Assembly (NCBI RefSeq): GCF_000308855.1 | Contig: NZ_BAGM01000126.1 | Coordinates: 1-64,000, forward strand | Length of the DNA stretch: 64,000 nucleotides | Reading direction: 5' to 3' | Origin: Nocardia veterana NBRC 100344 | Lineage (GTDB): Bacteria > Actinomycetota > Actinomycetes > Mycobacteriales > Mycobacteriaceae | Part shown: positions 9,776-18,478 of the stretch, piece after piece | Layout of the letters: each line of letters begins with the position of its first letter | Numbering within the stretch: position 1 is the stretch's first letter | Notes under the pieces: model-generated | The model's input: only the letters and a program-made list of their open reading frames with translations | What the model was told of the DNA's origin: nothing | The model's database searches: none | Translations under genes and position numbers: made by a program

Positions 9776-9973
9776 TCACAGCCGCCGGTGCTGGACCAGG
9801 TCGAGTTCGCTCGGAGTGAGCAGCCGTTCGAGCCTTTCCTCCCGCTCGGCGAGGTTTCGCCGGAAGCGCCTGCCGTGGGTGCGGAACGGAACCGATAACG
9901 GCTCGGGTTCCGAATCCGGAAGTAGCGGAACCGATTCCGCCTGCCGGCGGTGGAGGATGGTTCGTATATTCAC
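9776..9973 (-). CDS. Short basic hypothetical protein
   Basis: The 65-residue frame starts at GTG with GAGG upstream. It is rich in Arg and Leu, and the second half (RRNLAEREERLERLLTPSEL) is predicted helical. No signal peptide or TM segment is visible. It lies just upstream of the receiver/reductase gene in the same direction (64-bp gap), so it could be co-transcribed. Weak coding evidence. Confidence 0.4.
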   Translation of the reverse strand: MNIRTILHRRQAESVPLLPDSEPEPLSVPFRTHGRRFRRNLAEREERLERLLTPSELDLVQHRRL

Positions 9974-10218
9974 GGCCGATCACCTCACAGGGACGTAAAA
10001 GCCTGAGCTCCAGTCGGTTGCTTCGTTGCCTGCCGTATATCTATCCGCCATTGTGCGTCCGTCATTACGGCGGGCGAAACGGATCACATCAGAATGTGAC
10101 CTAGTTGATCTTCAACGGCAAAGTGGTCCCCCTCACATGGCCGGGTGTCCGGTTGTCACCGTTAGGATTACCGTTACCGAGCGTCATAATCTCCCCCGCA
10201 TCGATTTCGGAGGCAGCG

Positions 10219-10668
10219 TTGCCGAACACCCTGGAAGCCACCATCGATATTGCCGCCACGCCGGAGAAGGTCTGGTCGGTCGTCTCCGACCTGGGGCGGA
10301 TGCCGGAATTCAGCCCGACCACATTGCGCATGATCCCGCTGGGGACGCCGGGCGCGGGCACCTGGACGGTGAACTTCAACAAGGTGGGACGCAAGTACTA
10401 TCCGACCACCTCGCGAATCGTGCGGTTCGAGCCGAATCGAGCCTTCGCATTCCGGATGAACGAGAACGGCACCGTGTGGAGCTACACTCTCGAGGCCACC
10501 GGATCCGGCACCAAGCTCACCGAGCGCCGGGACGTCCCGAACGGGGTGCGCAAGCCGGTGCGGCTGATGATCGACAAATTTCTCGGCGGTGAGAAGCAGT
10601 TCGAGAGCGATCTGGTGGCCGGCATGAACGAAACCCTCGCCAAGATCAAGGCCGCCGCCGAGCGCTAG
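10219..10668 (+). CDS. SRPBCC-family (polyketide cyclase/START-like) protein
   Basis: The 149-residue protein has the helix-grip fold pattern: LEATIDIAATPEKVWSVVSD at the N terminus, a central beta-sheet and a long C-terminal helix (residues about 118-148). The start is a TTG preceded by CGGAGGC; a frame running further upstream has no ribosome binding site and adds residues outside the fold. Members bind hydrophobic ligands or act as cyclases; substrate unknown. It is followed closely by the SIMPL lipoprotein, which has its own promoter. Confidence 0.85.
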   Translation: MPNTLEATIDIAATPEKVWSVVSDLGRMPEFSPTTLRMIPLGTPGAGTWTVNFNKVGRKYYPTTSRIVRFEPNRAFAFRMNENGTVWSYTLEATGSGTKLTERRDVPNGVRKPVRLMIDKFLGGEKQFESDLVAGMNETLAKIKAAAER

Positions 10669-10702
10669 CGGCGCGCCCGCAGACAAGAACGTCGCGACCG
10701 CG

Positions 10703-10708
10703 TAGTTT
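10703..10708 (+). promoter_or_regulatory. -10 box TAGTTT, leaderless start
   Basis: TAGTTT followed by exactly 7 nt (GCCCGGC) and the ATG at 10716. This is the leaderless arrangement common in mycobacteria and favours 10716 over the nearby TTG at 10707. Confidence 0.55.
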
Positions 10709-10715
10709 GCCCGGC

Positions 10716-11405
10716 ATGCGACGAATCACGGGCACGGTGGCGGTGATCGCGGGGACGACCCTGCTGCTGAGTGGTTGCGGCAGTTCGGATTCCGGTACCT
10801 CGCGCGAGGTCACGGTGGTGGGCACCGGTCAGGTGCGCGGGGCGCCGGACACCTTGAACGCCGATGTGGGTGTCGAGGTGACCGCGCCCGATGTGTCGAC
10901 CGCGATCGAGAACGCCAACGCCAAGGCGAGCGCCGTCGACGACGCGATGGTGAACGCGGGGGCGAAACGCGAGGACATCCAGACCACCGACGTCTCGGTA
11001 CAACCGCAGTACGGACCCGACCAGAAGGTCACCGGATACACCGCCACCAACACCGTGCATGTGGTGGTACGCGATCTGCCCAAGGCCTCGGCCATTCTGT
11101 CGGCGGCGGTCCGGGCCGGTGGTAACGACACCCGCATCCGCGGCGTCTCGTTCGCCCTCGACGACAATTCGAAGCTGCTCGCCGACGCCCGGGCCGGCGC
11201 CTTCGCCGACGCCAAGGCGCGGGCGAATCAATATGCGGTGCTGTCGGGTCTGACCTTGAAGGACGTCAAGACCATCAACGAGACGCGCAGCGGTGAGTCG
11301 GCGCCGCCGCAGGCCAAAACGCAGTTCGCCACACCGGACGTTCCATTGGAGCCCGGTCAGCAGACGGTGACCTTCACGGTGACGGTCACCTGGAATATGG
11401 GCTGA
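10716..11405 (+). CDS. SIMPL-domain lipoprotein
   Basis: The 229-residue exported protein has lipobox LLSGC (Cys about 22). The rest is a single SIMPL/DUF541 domain: VVGTGQVRGAPDTLNADVGV at the start, ANAKASAVDDAMVNAG helix, SVQPQY and ARANQYAVLSGLTL later. SIMPL proteins are periplasmic or lipid-anchored beta-rich proteins of poorly defined role, often linked to envelope stress. The start was chosen from the signal peptide and the promoter spacing. Confidence 0.85.
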   Translation: MRRITGTVAVIAGTTLLLSGCGSSDSGTSREVTVVGTGQVRGAPDTLNADVGVEVTAPDVSTAIENANAKASAVDDAMVNAGAKREDIQTTDVSVQPQYGPDQKVTGYTATNTVHVVVRDLPKASAILSAAVRAGGNDTRIRGVSFALDDNSKLLADARAGAFADAKARANQYAVLSGLTLKDVKTINETRSGESAPPQAKTQFATPDVPLEPGQQTVTFTVTVTWNMG

Positions 11406-11427
11406 GCCGCGGTTCGCCGGGCGGCGA

Positions 11428-12456
11428 TTACTGCCAATTGGGCAGTTTCGCCACCTGCGCCGCATAGGACAGACCCGCACCGAAGGCGACCAGCAGCGCG
11501 GCCGCACCGGGCTTGCTCTCACCCGAGCGCAGCAGCGCCTCCATCGCCAGTGGCACCGAGGCGGCGGAGGTGTTGCCGGTCTCCTCGATGTCGTTGGCGA
11601 GCGCGCAGGTGGGCGACAGCTTCAGTTCCCGGGCCATGATCTCGATGATGCGACCGTTGGCCTGATGCGGAACCATCGCGTCGATGTCGCCGGGGGTGAG
11701 CCCGGCCTTCTCGATCGCGTCCAGGCAGACCTTCTTCAGCGAATGGGCCGCCCAGCGGAAGACCGCGGTGCCTTCCATCGCCAGGTAGGGGCGAACCGCG
11801 TCGGTGCCCTTCTCGTCGATCTCCCGGAAGAACTCGATCCAGTCCTTGTCCTGCCGGATGGCGTGATGCTGTTCGCCGTCGGAACCCCAGACCGTCGGGC
11901 CGATCCCCGGCTCGTCCGACGGACCCACGATCACCGCGCCCGCGCCGTCGGCGAACAGGAAGGCGGTACCGCGGTCGGTCGGATTGATCGTGTCGGTCAG
12001 CCGCTCGACCCCGACCACCAGGACATGGCCCGCGGTGCCGCCCTTGACCAGATCCGAGGCGAGCCCCAGCGCGTGGCAGAAGCCCGCGCAGCCGGCGGAG
12101 ATGTCGAAGGCAGCCGGATTGTTCATGCCCAGTTCGGTCGCGATCTGCGGGGCCGCCGCAGGAGTGAGCAGCAGCCACGTCGAGGTCGCCACGATGACGC
12201 AGTCGACCTGCTCGGCGGTGATGCCGGCGGCCGCGATCGCATCCCGGGCGGCCGCCGCGCTCATGGCGACGATCGTCTCCGATTCGGAGGCGAAGCGGCG
12301 GGTCCGGATACCCGAGCGGGTGCGGATCCATTCGTCGCTGGAATCGATCGGTCCGGCGACCTCGTCGTTGGTGACGACCCGGGCCGGGCGGTACACGCCG
12401 AGCCCGAGCATCGCCGTGTGCTCCACCCCGGTTATCTGGGCGAGTCGAGCAGCCAT
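11428..12456 (-). CDS. 3-oxoacyl-ACP synthase III family protein (FabH-like)
   Basis: The 342-residue thiolase-fold condensing enzyme carries the triad Cys123 (ISAGCAGF), His264 (VPHQAN) and Asn295 (EETGNTSAAS). It therefore should be an active KAS III, condensing an acyl-CoA starter with malonyl-ACP. AGGAG precedes the ATG. The gene stands alone with no acyl carrier protein or other fab genes beside it, so it could be the housekeeping fabH or a secondary-metabolism or mycolic-acid paralogue; the sequence does not decide. Confidence 0.88.
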   Translation of the reverse strand: MAARLAQITGVEHTAMLGLGVYRPARVVTNDEVAGPIDSSDEWIRTRSGIRTRRFASESETIVAMSAAAARDAIAAAGITAEQVDCVIVATSTWLLLTPAAAPQIATELGMNNPAAFDISAGCAGFCHALGLASDLVKGGTAGHVLVVGVERLTDTINPTDRGTAFLFADGAGAVIVGPSDEPGIGPTVWGSDGEQHHAIRQDKDWIEFFREIDEKGTDAVRPYLAMEGTAVFRWAAHSLKKVCLDAIEKAGLTPGDIDAMVPHQANGRIIEIMARELKLSPTCALANDIEETGNTSAASVPLAMEALLRSGESKPGAAALLVAFGAGLSYAAQVAKLPNWQ

Positions 12457-12671
12457 CGCGCATCTCCTATGTACCTGCCGGCGGGCCGGGTCGAACCGGA
12501 AGCTGGCCCCGGTCCGTAGACATGAGGCCCCCTCATATTAGCCGGAATACTAATCGTCAGGGTGGGTATTGTCACAATCGATTCGTGCAGCACCGGCTCG
12601 CAGACTGGTTGCGTTACCAAACCGGTGGCGACCGGATCCAGCTCTTTCCGACGAGTCACCTGGAGGACACC

Positions 12672-12944
12672 ATGCTCGGTCTCGGAATCATCGGGTGGAT
12701 CATCATCGGCGGTCTGGCGGGATGGATCGCCAGCAAGATCATGGGAACGGATGCCCAGCAGGGCATTCTGCTCAATATCGTCGTCGGGGTCGTGGGCGGC
12801 CTGATCGGCGGCTTCCTGCTCCGGTTGTTCGGCGTCGACGTGCACAGCGGCGGATTCCTGTTCAGCTTCCTCACCTGCCTGGCGGGAGCTGTGATCCTGC
12901 TGTGGCTGGTGCGGCTGGCCACCGGTCGCAAACCGGTGGGCTGA
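12672..12944 (+). CDS. GlsB/YeaQ/YmgE-family small membrane protein
   Basis: The 90-residue protein has three TM segments and the Gly-rich family pattern (GWIIIGGLAGWIASKI, VVGVVGGLIGGFLLRLFG). This transglycosylase-associated/GlsB family is induced by general stress in many bacteria. The start is the ATG with GGAGG at ideal spacing; an in-frame extension upstream lacks the family pattern. It is monocistronic and divergent from the fabH-like gene. Confidence 0.88.
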   Translation: MLGLGIIGWIIIGGLAGWIASKIMGTDAQQGILLNIVVGVVGGLIGGFLLRLFGVDVHSGGFLFSFLTCLAGAVILLWLVRLATGRKPVG

Positions 12945-13069
12945 GCGGGGCGCGGCGGCGGGTGCGCCCGATCGCGGCCACGCCACGGTGATGCGGTGTC
13001 CCGTAAGGTGTGAGCGCGGTCCCTCGAGCTGTCCGGACCGCACACCGTCCGCGCACGAAAGAGGAGTCA

Positions 13070-13786
13070 GTGGCCCGCCGTCCCACCCCGCCCGGCACGC
13101 CCGAACGCACCGGGCTCGGTCATGTCGCCGACCTGGTCAAAGCAGCGATTCCGCCGCTGCATCCCGCCGGCCTGCCCTTCGTGGCAGCGCCGCTGGCGGT
13201 GGCGGTCCTGGGCGGGCGGCGGCGCTGGCTGCGCCGCACCGGATTCGCGGCGGCCGCGGCCTCGGCGGCGTTCTTCCGTCATCCGCACCGGGTGCCGCCG
13301 AACCGGGCGAATATCGTGGTCGCCCCGGCCGACGGCGAGATCGCCCTGGTCGACACCGCGGCGCCGCCCGCCGAACTGAATCTCGGTGACACCCCGCTGC
13401 CGCGGGTCAGCATCTTCCTGTCGGTCCTCGACGTGCACGTCCAGCGCACCCCGGTGGCCGGCACCGTGCGGGCCGTCGCCTATCAGCGCGGGCAGTTCAA
13501 GTCCGCAGATCTGCCGGCGGCCAGCTCGGTGAACGAGCGCAACAGCGTGGTGCTGGAGACGGCGTCCGGTCAGCTGGTCACCGTGGTGCAGATCGCCGGT
13601 CTGCTGGCCCGCCGCATCGTCTGCGACGTGAAGGTCGGCGACGGGATCGGCATCGGCGAGACCTACGGCCTGATCCGCTTCGGGTCCCGGGTGGACACCT
13701 ACTTCCCGCTCGGCACCCAACTGCTGGTCGAGCCGGGGCAGCGCACCATCGGCGCGGAAACGGTGCTGGCCGAACTGAAACCATGA
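13070..13786 (+). CDS. psd: Phosphatidylserine decarboxylase proenzyme
   Basis: The 238-residue protein decarboxylates phosphatidylserine to phosphatidylethanolamine. It has the short-form architecture with FRHPHRVPP, APADGEI, the VHVQRTPVAG segment, and self-cleavage at the Gly-Ser of RFGSRVDTY, which creates the pyruvoyl group and the alpha chain. The start is a GTG with GAGGAG 4-5 nt upstream. It overlaps pssA by ATGA, so the two successive pathway enzymes are translationally coupled. Same pair and order as recalled for M. tuberculosis Rv0437c-Rv0436c. Confidence 0.95.
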   Translation: MARRPTPPGTPERTGLGHVADLVKAAIPPLHPAGLPFVAAPLAVAVLGGRRRWLRRTGFAAAAASAAFFRHPHRVPPNRANIVVAPADGEIALVDTAAPPAELNLGDTPLPRVSIFLSVLDVHVQRTPVAGTVRAVAYQRGQFKSADLPAASSVNERNSVVLETASGQLVTVVQIAGLLARRIVCDVKVGDGIGIGETYGLIRFGSRVDTYFPLGTQLLVEPGQRTIGAETVLAELKP

Positions 13787-14694
13787 TCGAGAACACCGTC
13801 ACCGAACCTGGCCGCCGCCGCCGCACGATTCGCCTGCTGCCCAGCATCGTGACCATCCTGGCGCTGTGCGCCGGATTGTCGGCGGTGAAATTCGGGCTCG
13901 ACGGAGCGCTCGACATCGCCTTGGCGATGATCGGCGCCGCCGCCGTCCTCGACACCCTCGACGGCCGGCTCGCCCGGATGCTGTCGGCGACCACCAAGAT
14001 CGGCGCCGAACTGGATTCGCTGGCCGACGCCATCTCCTTCGGCGTCGCGCCGGCGTTGGTGTTGTACGTGACCTTCCTGCGCCAGGACAGTGCGGGCTGG
14101 ATCATCGCTCTGATCTACGCGGTCAGCGTCGTGCTGCGGCTGGCGCGATTCAACACGATCATGGACGACGACACCCGGCCCGATTGGCAGCGGGAGTATT
14201 TCACCGGCGTACCGGCGCCCGCGGCCGCGCTCATCGCACTGCTGCCACTGGCACTGCACGGCCAGTTCGGCAGCGGCTGGTGGACCGACTTTCCGGTGGT
14301 CGCGGCCTGGACCGTCTTCGCCGCCCTGCTCGCGGTCAGTACGATCCCGACGCTCGCGATGAAGTCGGTGTCGGTGGCGCCGCAGGCGGCGGCGCTGCTG
14401 CTGGTGCTGGTCGCCCTGGCCGCGGCCGCGCTGGTGACCTATCCGCTGGTGCTGCTGATGGTGTTGATCGGCCTGTACCTGGCGCACATTCCGTTCGCCT
14501 GGCGCTCCCAGCGCTGGGTGGCCGCGCGGCCGGAGACCTGGCATCACAAGCCCGCCGAACGCCGCGCCCAGCGCCGCGCCGACCGGCGGCGCCCGGCGGT
14601 CATCGGGGAACCCTCGGCGCGACTGCGCCTGCGGCGGCCCGGGATTCGCGAGTCCTCGGCGCGGTTGCGGTTACGGCGACCCGGCGGTCGCTGA
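13783..14694 (+). CDS. pssA: CDP-diacylglycerol--serine O-phosphatidyltransferase
   Basis: The 303-residue membrane enzyme makes phosphatidylserine from CDP-DAG and L-serine, feeding Psd. The CDP-alcohol phosphotransferase signature is complete: DGRLARMLSATTKIGAELD followed by SLADAISFG, giving DG-x2-AR-x8-G-x3-D-x3-D. About eight TM segments. The C-terminal tail is very basic and carries the repeated block SARLRLRRPG twice, outside the catalytic fold, presumably a recent small duplication. Confidence 0.95.
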   Translation: MIENTVTEPGRRRRTIRLLPSIVTILALCAGLSAVKFGLDGALDIALAMIGAAAVLDTLDGRLARMLSATTKIGAELDSLADAISFGVAPALVLYVTFLRQDSAGWIIALIYAVSVVLRLARFNTIMDDDTRPDWQREYFTGVPAPAAALIALLPLALHGQFGSGWWTDFPVVAAWTVFAALLAVSTIPTLAMKSVSVAPQAAALLLVLVALAAAALVTYPLVLLMVLIGLYLAHIPFAWRSQRWVAARPETWHHKPAERRAQRRADRRRPAVIGEPSARLRLRRPGIRESSARLRLRRPGGR

Positions 14695-14709
14695 GCGCGC
14701 GCGGGCACA

Positions 14710-16926
14710 ATGGCAGACGTGCCTGAATTGTCGCTGACCGCTCGACTCAATCGCTCGGCCGCGGACGCGCGCCGCGGAGTGGTGCGATTGCATTCCGAAG
14801 CGCTGGCGGCGCTCGGCCTGCGGGAGTGGGACGGGATCAGCGTGATCGGCTCCCGCCGCACGGCCGCGGTGGTCGGGCGCGCGCCCGCCGACACTCCCGC
14901 CGGTGTCGCGCTGCTCGACGATGTGACCCTGTCCAACGCCGGGGTCCGGGAGGACGGCGGCGTGGTCGTCGCACCCGTGACGGTCTACGGCGCCAAACAC
15001 ATCTCGGTCACCGGCTCGGCCGCGGCGATGAGCGCGATCGCGGAGTCGACGCTGCGCCAGGCGCTGCTGGGGAAGGTGGTCACCGTCGGAGACACGGTCT
15101 CGCTGCTGCCCCGCGATCTCGGCCCCGGGACCAGTTCCGCCGCTGCGACACAGGCCCTTTCCCGCACGTTCGCGATCGCGTGGACCTCCGAGCTGCTGAC
15201 CGTCACCGGCACCGATCCCAGCGGCGTGCCGGTCAGTGTGCAGCCCAACAGCGCGGTGGTGTGGGGGGCGGCCGCGCCCTCGGCCGCCTCCTCGCACGAT
15301 CCGCGCGGTGCGCTGGAACCCAACCATCCCGGCAGCCGGATGCAGGTGCGGGAACGTCCGTCCGCGGTCGCGGTGGCGGATCTGGCCGGGGTGCGCGCCC
15401 CCGCGGCGAAGTTGTCGGAGTGGCTGAGCCTGGCGCTGGACGAACCGGAACTCCTGCGCACCCTCGGCGCGCCGCCGCATCTGGGTGTGCTGGTCACCGG
15501 TCCGGCCGGGGTGGGCAAGGCGACGCTGGCGCGGGCGGTGTCGATTCCGCGACGCATCGTCGAATTGGACGGACCCACCGTGGGCGCCTCCGAGAGTGGC
15601 ACCCGGCTGCGGGAGGTGGGGCTCGCGGTATCGGAAATCTGTTCCGGCGCAGGCGGAGTCCTGCTCATCACCGATATCGACGCGCTGTTGCCCGCGGATC
15701 CGGAACCGGTGGCCACCCTGATCCTCGATCAACTGCGAGCGGCCGTCGCCAGCCCGGGGGTGGCATTCCTGGCGACCACCTCGCATCCGGCGGCCGTGGA
15801 CAGCCGGCTGCGCGCGCCGGATATCTGTGATCGCGAGATCGCACTGACCCTGCCCACCGCCGCGGTCCGCGCCGAACTGCTGCAGCAGCTGTTGCGCAAG
15901 GTGCCGACCGAGGATTTGGCGCTGGACGAAATCGCCTCGCGCACACCGGGTTTCGTAGTATCCGACCTGGCGGCGCTGTGCCGGGAGGCGGCGCTGCGCG
16001 CAGCCTCCCGGGCCAGCCACGACCACACCGATCCGGTGCTGACCCAGGCCGATCTGGTCGGCGCACTGGAGGTGATCCGGCCGCTCTCGCGTTCGGGCAC
16101 CGAGGAACTGGCGATCGGCAGCCTGAGCCTCGACGACGTCGGCGATATGGCCGAGACGAAGCAGGCGCTCACCGAGGCCGTGCTGTGGCCGCTGCGGCAT
16201 CCGGACTCGTTCGCCCGCTTGGGGATCGACCCGCCGCGCGGGGTGCTGCTCTACGGCCCGCCCGGCTGTGGGAAGACCTTCCTGGTCCGCGCCCTGGCCG
16301 GTAGCGGTCAGCTGAGCGTGCATGCCGTGAAGGGCGCGGAGTTGATGGACAAATGGGTCGGCTCGTCCGAACGCGCGGTGCGGGAGTTGTTCCAGCGTGC
16401 CCGCGACTCCGCCCCTTCGCTGATCTTCCTGGACGAGATCGACGCCCTGGCGCCGCGACGCGGACAGAGCTCCGACTCCGGTGTCGGGGACCGGGTGGTG
16501 GCGGCGCTGCTCACCGAACTCGACGGAGTCGAACCGCTGCGCGAGGTGGTGGTGGTCGGGGCCACCAACCGTCCGGAATTGATCGATCCCGCACTGCTGC
16601 GGCCCGGGCGGCTCGAACGCCTGGTCTTCGTCCCACCACCGGACGCGCCTGCCCGAGCCGAAATCCTGCGCACCGCAAGCCGTTCCGTGCCGTTGAGCCC
16701 GGAGGTCGACCTCGCCGCACTCGCCGGCGAGCTGGACGGCTATTCCGCCGCCGACTGCGCCGCCCTGCTGCGCGAGGCCGCGATGGCCGCGATGCGGCGG
16801 GACGTGGACGCCGCCGACATCGGCCCCGCGGACCTGGCCGCCGCCCGCGAGAATGTGCGGCCGTCGCTGGATTCCGCGCAGGTCGAATCGCTGCGCCGGT
16901 ATGCGCAGCGGCGCGCCGACGCCTGA
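14710..16926 (+). CDS. CDC48-like double-AAA ATPase with degenerate first module
   Basis: The product is 738 residues with an N-domain (residues about 1-200, CDC48 double-psi beta-barrel type) and two AAA modules. Module 1 has Walker A GPAGVGKAT (about 263-271), where the usual Thr/Ser after Lys is Ala, and Walker B LLITDID lacking the catalytic Glu, so hydrolysis there is unlikely. Module 2 is intact: GPPGCGKT (about 515-523), LIFLDEIDALAPRRG, and the second region of homology GATNRPELIDPALLRPGRLE. It is the orthologue by position of Rv0435c. It follows pssA after 15 bp, tying it to the phospholipid operon. Likely an unfoldase. Confidence 0.92.
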   Translation: MADVPELSLTARLNRSAADARRGVVRLHSEALAALGLREWDGISVIGSRRTAAVVGRAPADTPAGVALLDDVTLSNAGVREDGGVVVAPVTVYGAKHISVTGSAAAMSAIAESTLRQALLGKVVTVGDTVSLLPRDLGPGTSSAAATQALSRTFAIAWTSELLTVTGTDPSGVPVSVQPNSAVVWGAAAPSAASSHDPRGALEPNHPGSRMQVRERPSAVAVADLAGVRAPAAKLSEWLSLALDEPELLRTLGAPPHLGVLVTGPAGVGKATLARAVSIPRRIVELDGPTVGASESGTRLREVGLAVSEICSGAGGVLLITDIDALLPADPEPVATLILDQLRAAVASPGVAFLATTSHPAAVDSRLRAPDICDREIALTLPTAAVRAELLQQLLRKVPTEDLALDEIASRTPGFVVSDLAALCREAALRAASRASHDHTDPVLTQADLVGALEVIRPLSRSGTEELAIGSLSLDDVGDMAETKQALTEAVLWPLRHPDSFARLGIDPPRGVLLYGPPGCGKTFLVRALAGSGQLSVHAVKGAELMDKWVGSSERAVRELFQRARDSAPSLIFLDEIDALAPRRGQSSDSGVGDRVVAALLTELDGVEPLREVVVVGATNRPELIDPALLRPGRLERLVFVPPPDAPARAEILRTASRSVPLSPEVDLAALAGELDGYSAADCAALLREAAMAAMRRDVDAADIGPADLAAARENVRPSLDSAQVESLRRYAQRRADA

Positions 16927-17026
16927 GCCGGGCCGGTCGCCGTCGGCCCGTCCGGCAGGTCGGCTCCGATTTCACCCGGTTCACCGGTATTTTCGGCTGG
17001 TGCGCAGGCACCACGAGGTTCTGGAG

Positions 17027-18328
17027 ATGATCACGGCGGCGCTGGCCACCCTGGTCGCCGGGCTGTCGCTGATGCTGCCCAACGGTTTCCGCTGGACCTC
17101 GCAGACCTCGGTGCTGCAGCTGGATATGCTCGCCGCCAGCCAGCCGCGCGCGATCGCCGCGGGCGCCGTCGTGGCGCTGATCGTGGCCGTCTTCGCCACC
17201 ACCGTCAACCATGCGCTCGCCGCCTGGGGTTCGGCGCTGTGCGGCGCCGTCATCATGTTCGGCGCGCATGTGCTGGCCGAAACCGAGGACCAGAGCATCG
17301 CCCCGGCCACCCTGAACTATCTGGATTCGCTGGCCGGCGGAATCCTGCTCGGCGGCATCGCCGTCGCGGTGCTGCGCGGCTGGTGGCAGGTATTCGGCTG
17401 GACCCTGGGCGCGCTGTCCGCCGTCGTCTTCGGTCAGCTCGGCTCGACCTCGACCGGCGATGCGCAGGCCGGGCTACCGAGTGCGCCGGGCTGGTCGACG
17501 ACCTCGTTGCCGCCGCTGTGGCTGATCACCCTCACGACGGTCCTGATCGTGGTCGGCTTGATCGTCAACCGGCATCAGGACCGAGTCGAACGCCGGTCGG
17601 TCGAATTACCGATGGCACCGATCGTGGCCGGTCTGGTGTTCGTGATCGTGCAGCTCTTCGCCGGCGAATGGCTGGCCCGTCATGCCGACAGTCTCGGCCG
17701 GATCGTCGTCGCGGCGACGCTGACGGTGGTCACCGCGGTGCTGGCCGCGCTTCTGCTCCCGCGCCGCGACGGCATGTTGATCCTGCTGGCGGTCGCCCTG
17801 ACGGCGGTGGGCAGCGCCCTGATCCCGGCGCGTCTGCCGGTCTGGTCGGTGGCACCGCTGGTGGTGCTGATCGGGATCGGCATCGTCGCCGGGTTCCGCC
17901 GGCCCGGGCCGATGCTCGCGATCGCGGTCCTGGCGGCGTTGGCACTGTACTGCGCGCTGACCGCGGACCATCGCATCGACGGCGGGGTGCAGGCGGCGGT
18001 GTTGAGCGGGCTGCTGGCGCTGGTGGGCGGCTACTGCTTCGGTGGCACCGCGCCGCGGTACAACCCCACCCGGGTGCTCGGGGTCGCGATCATCTTCGTT
18101 CCGTCGGTCGTGACGGCGCTGCGCAAACGTCTCGGTCGCGAGCAATTCGTCACCGAACCGGGTCACTGGTATCTGAATCCGGCCCCCGCGATGAGCTCAT
18201 CGCAGCCGTTCTGGGTCGCGCTCGGCATCACCGCTGGATGTGCGGTCGGACTGCTGGCTCTGCGCTGGTGGCGACCGCCCAGCAGACCGACGGCGAAGGC
18301 CGAGCCCACCGAACCGCCGGCTCCGTAA
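17027..18328 (+). CDS. Polytopic membrane protein, unknown function
   Basis: The 433-residue, very hydrophobic protein has about 12 predicted TM segments and few charged residues until a basic/acidic C-terminal tail. I start at the ATG with CGAGG 8 nt upstream; the longer frame overlaps the AAA ATPase gene and encodes a non-hydrophobic Arg-rich stretch. No transporter signature is recognised. It follows the AAA gene by 100 bp and precedes the Mrp operon, but nothing links it mechanistically to either. Confidence 0.75.
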   Translation: MITAALATLVAGLSLMLPNGFRWTSQTSVLQLDMLAASQPRAIAAGAVVALIVAVFATTVNHALAAWGSALCGAVIMFGAHVLAETEDQSIAPATLNYLDSLAGGILLGGIAVAVLRGWWQVFGWTLGALSAVVFGQLGSTSTGDAQAGLPSAPGWSTTSLPPLWLITLTTVLIVVGLIVNRHQDRVERRSVELPMAPIVAGLVFVIVQLFAGEWLARHADSLGRIVVAATLTVVTAVLAALLLPRRDGMLILLAVALTAVGSALIPARLPVWSVAPLVVLIGIGIVAGFRRPGPMLAIAVLAALALYCALTADHRIDGGVQAAVLSGLLALVGGYCFGGTAPRYNPTRVLGVAIIFVPSVVTALRKRLGREQFVTEPGHWYLNPAPAMSSSQPFWVALGITAGCAVGLLALRWWRPPSRPTAKAEPTEPPAP

Positions 18329-18478
18329 ACCCGCTTCACACCGGTAGCCGATATATAGCCATCGCCTCTGGAAGGTGAGCGGTGGAGCCGCGCCGGATTC
18401 CGCTGTGGCCGCCGAAGCACCGAGTCAGCAGTAGGATCGGAGCCGCCTCCACCCCGCCGCCGACCGACGGAGTGACGT

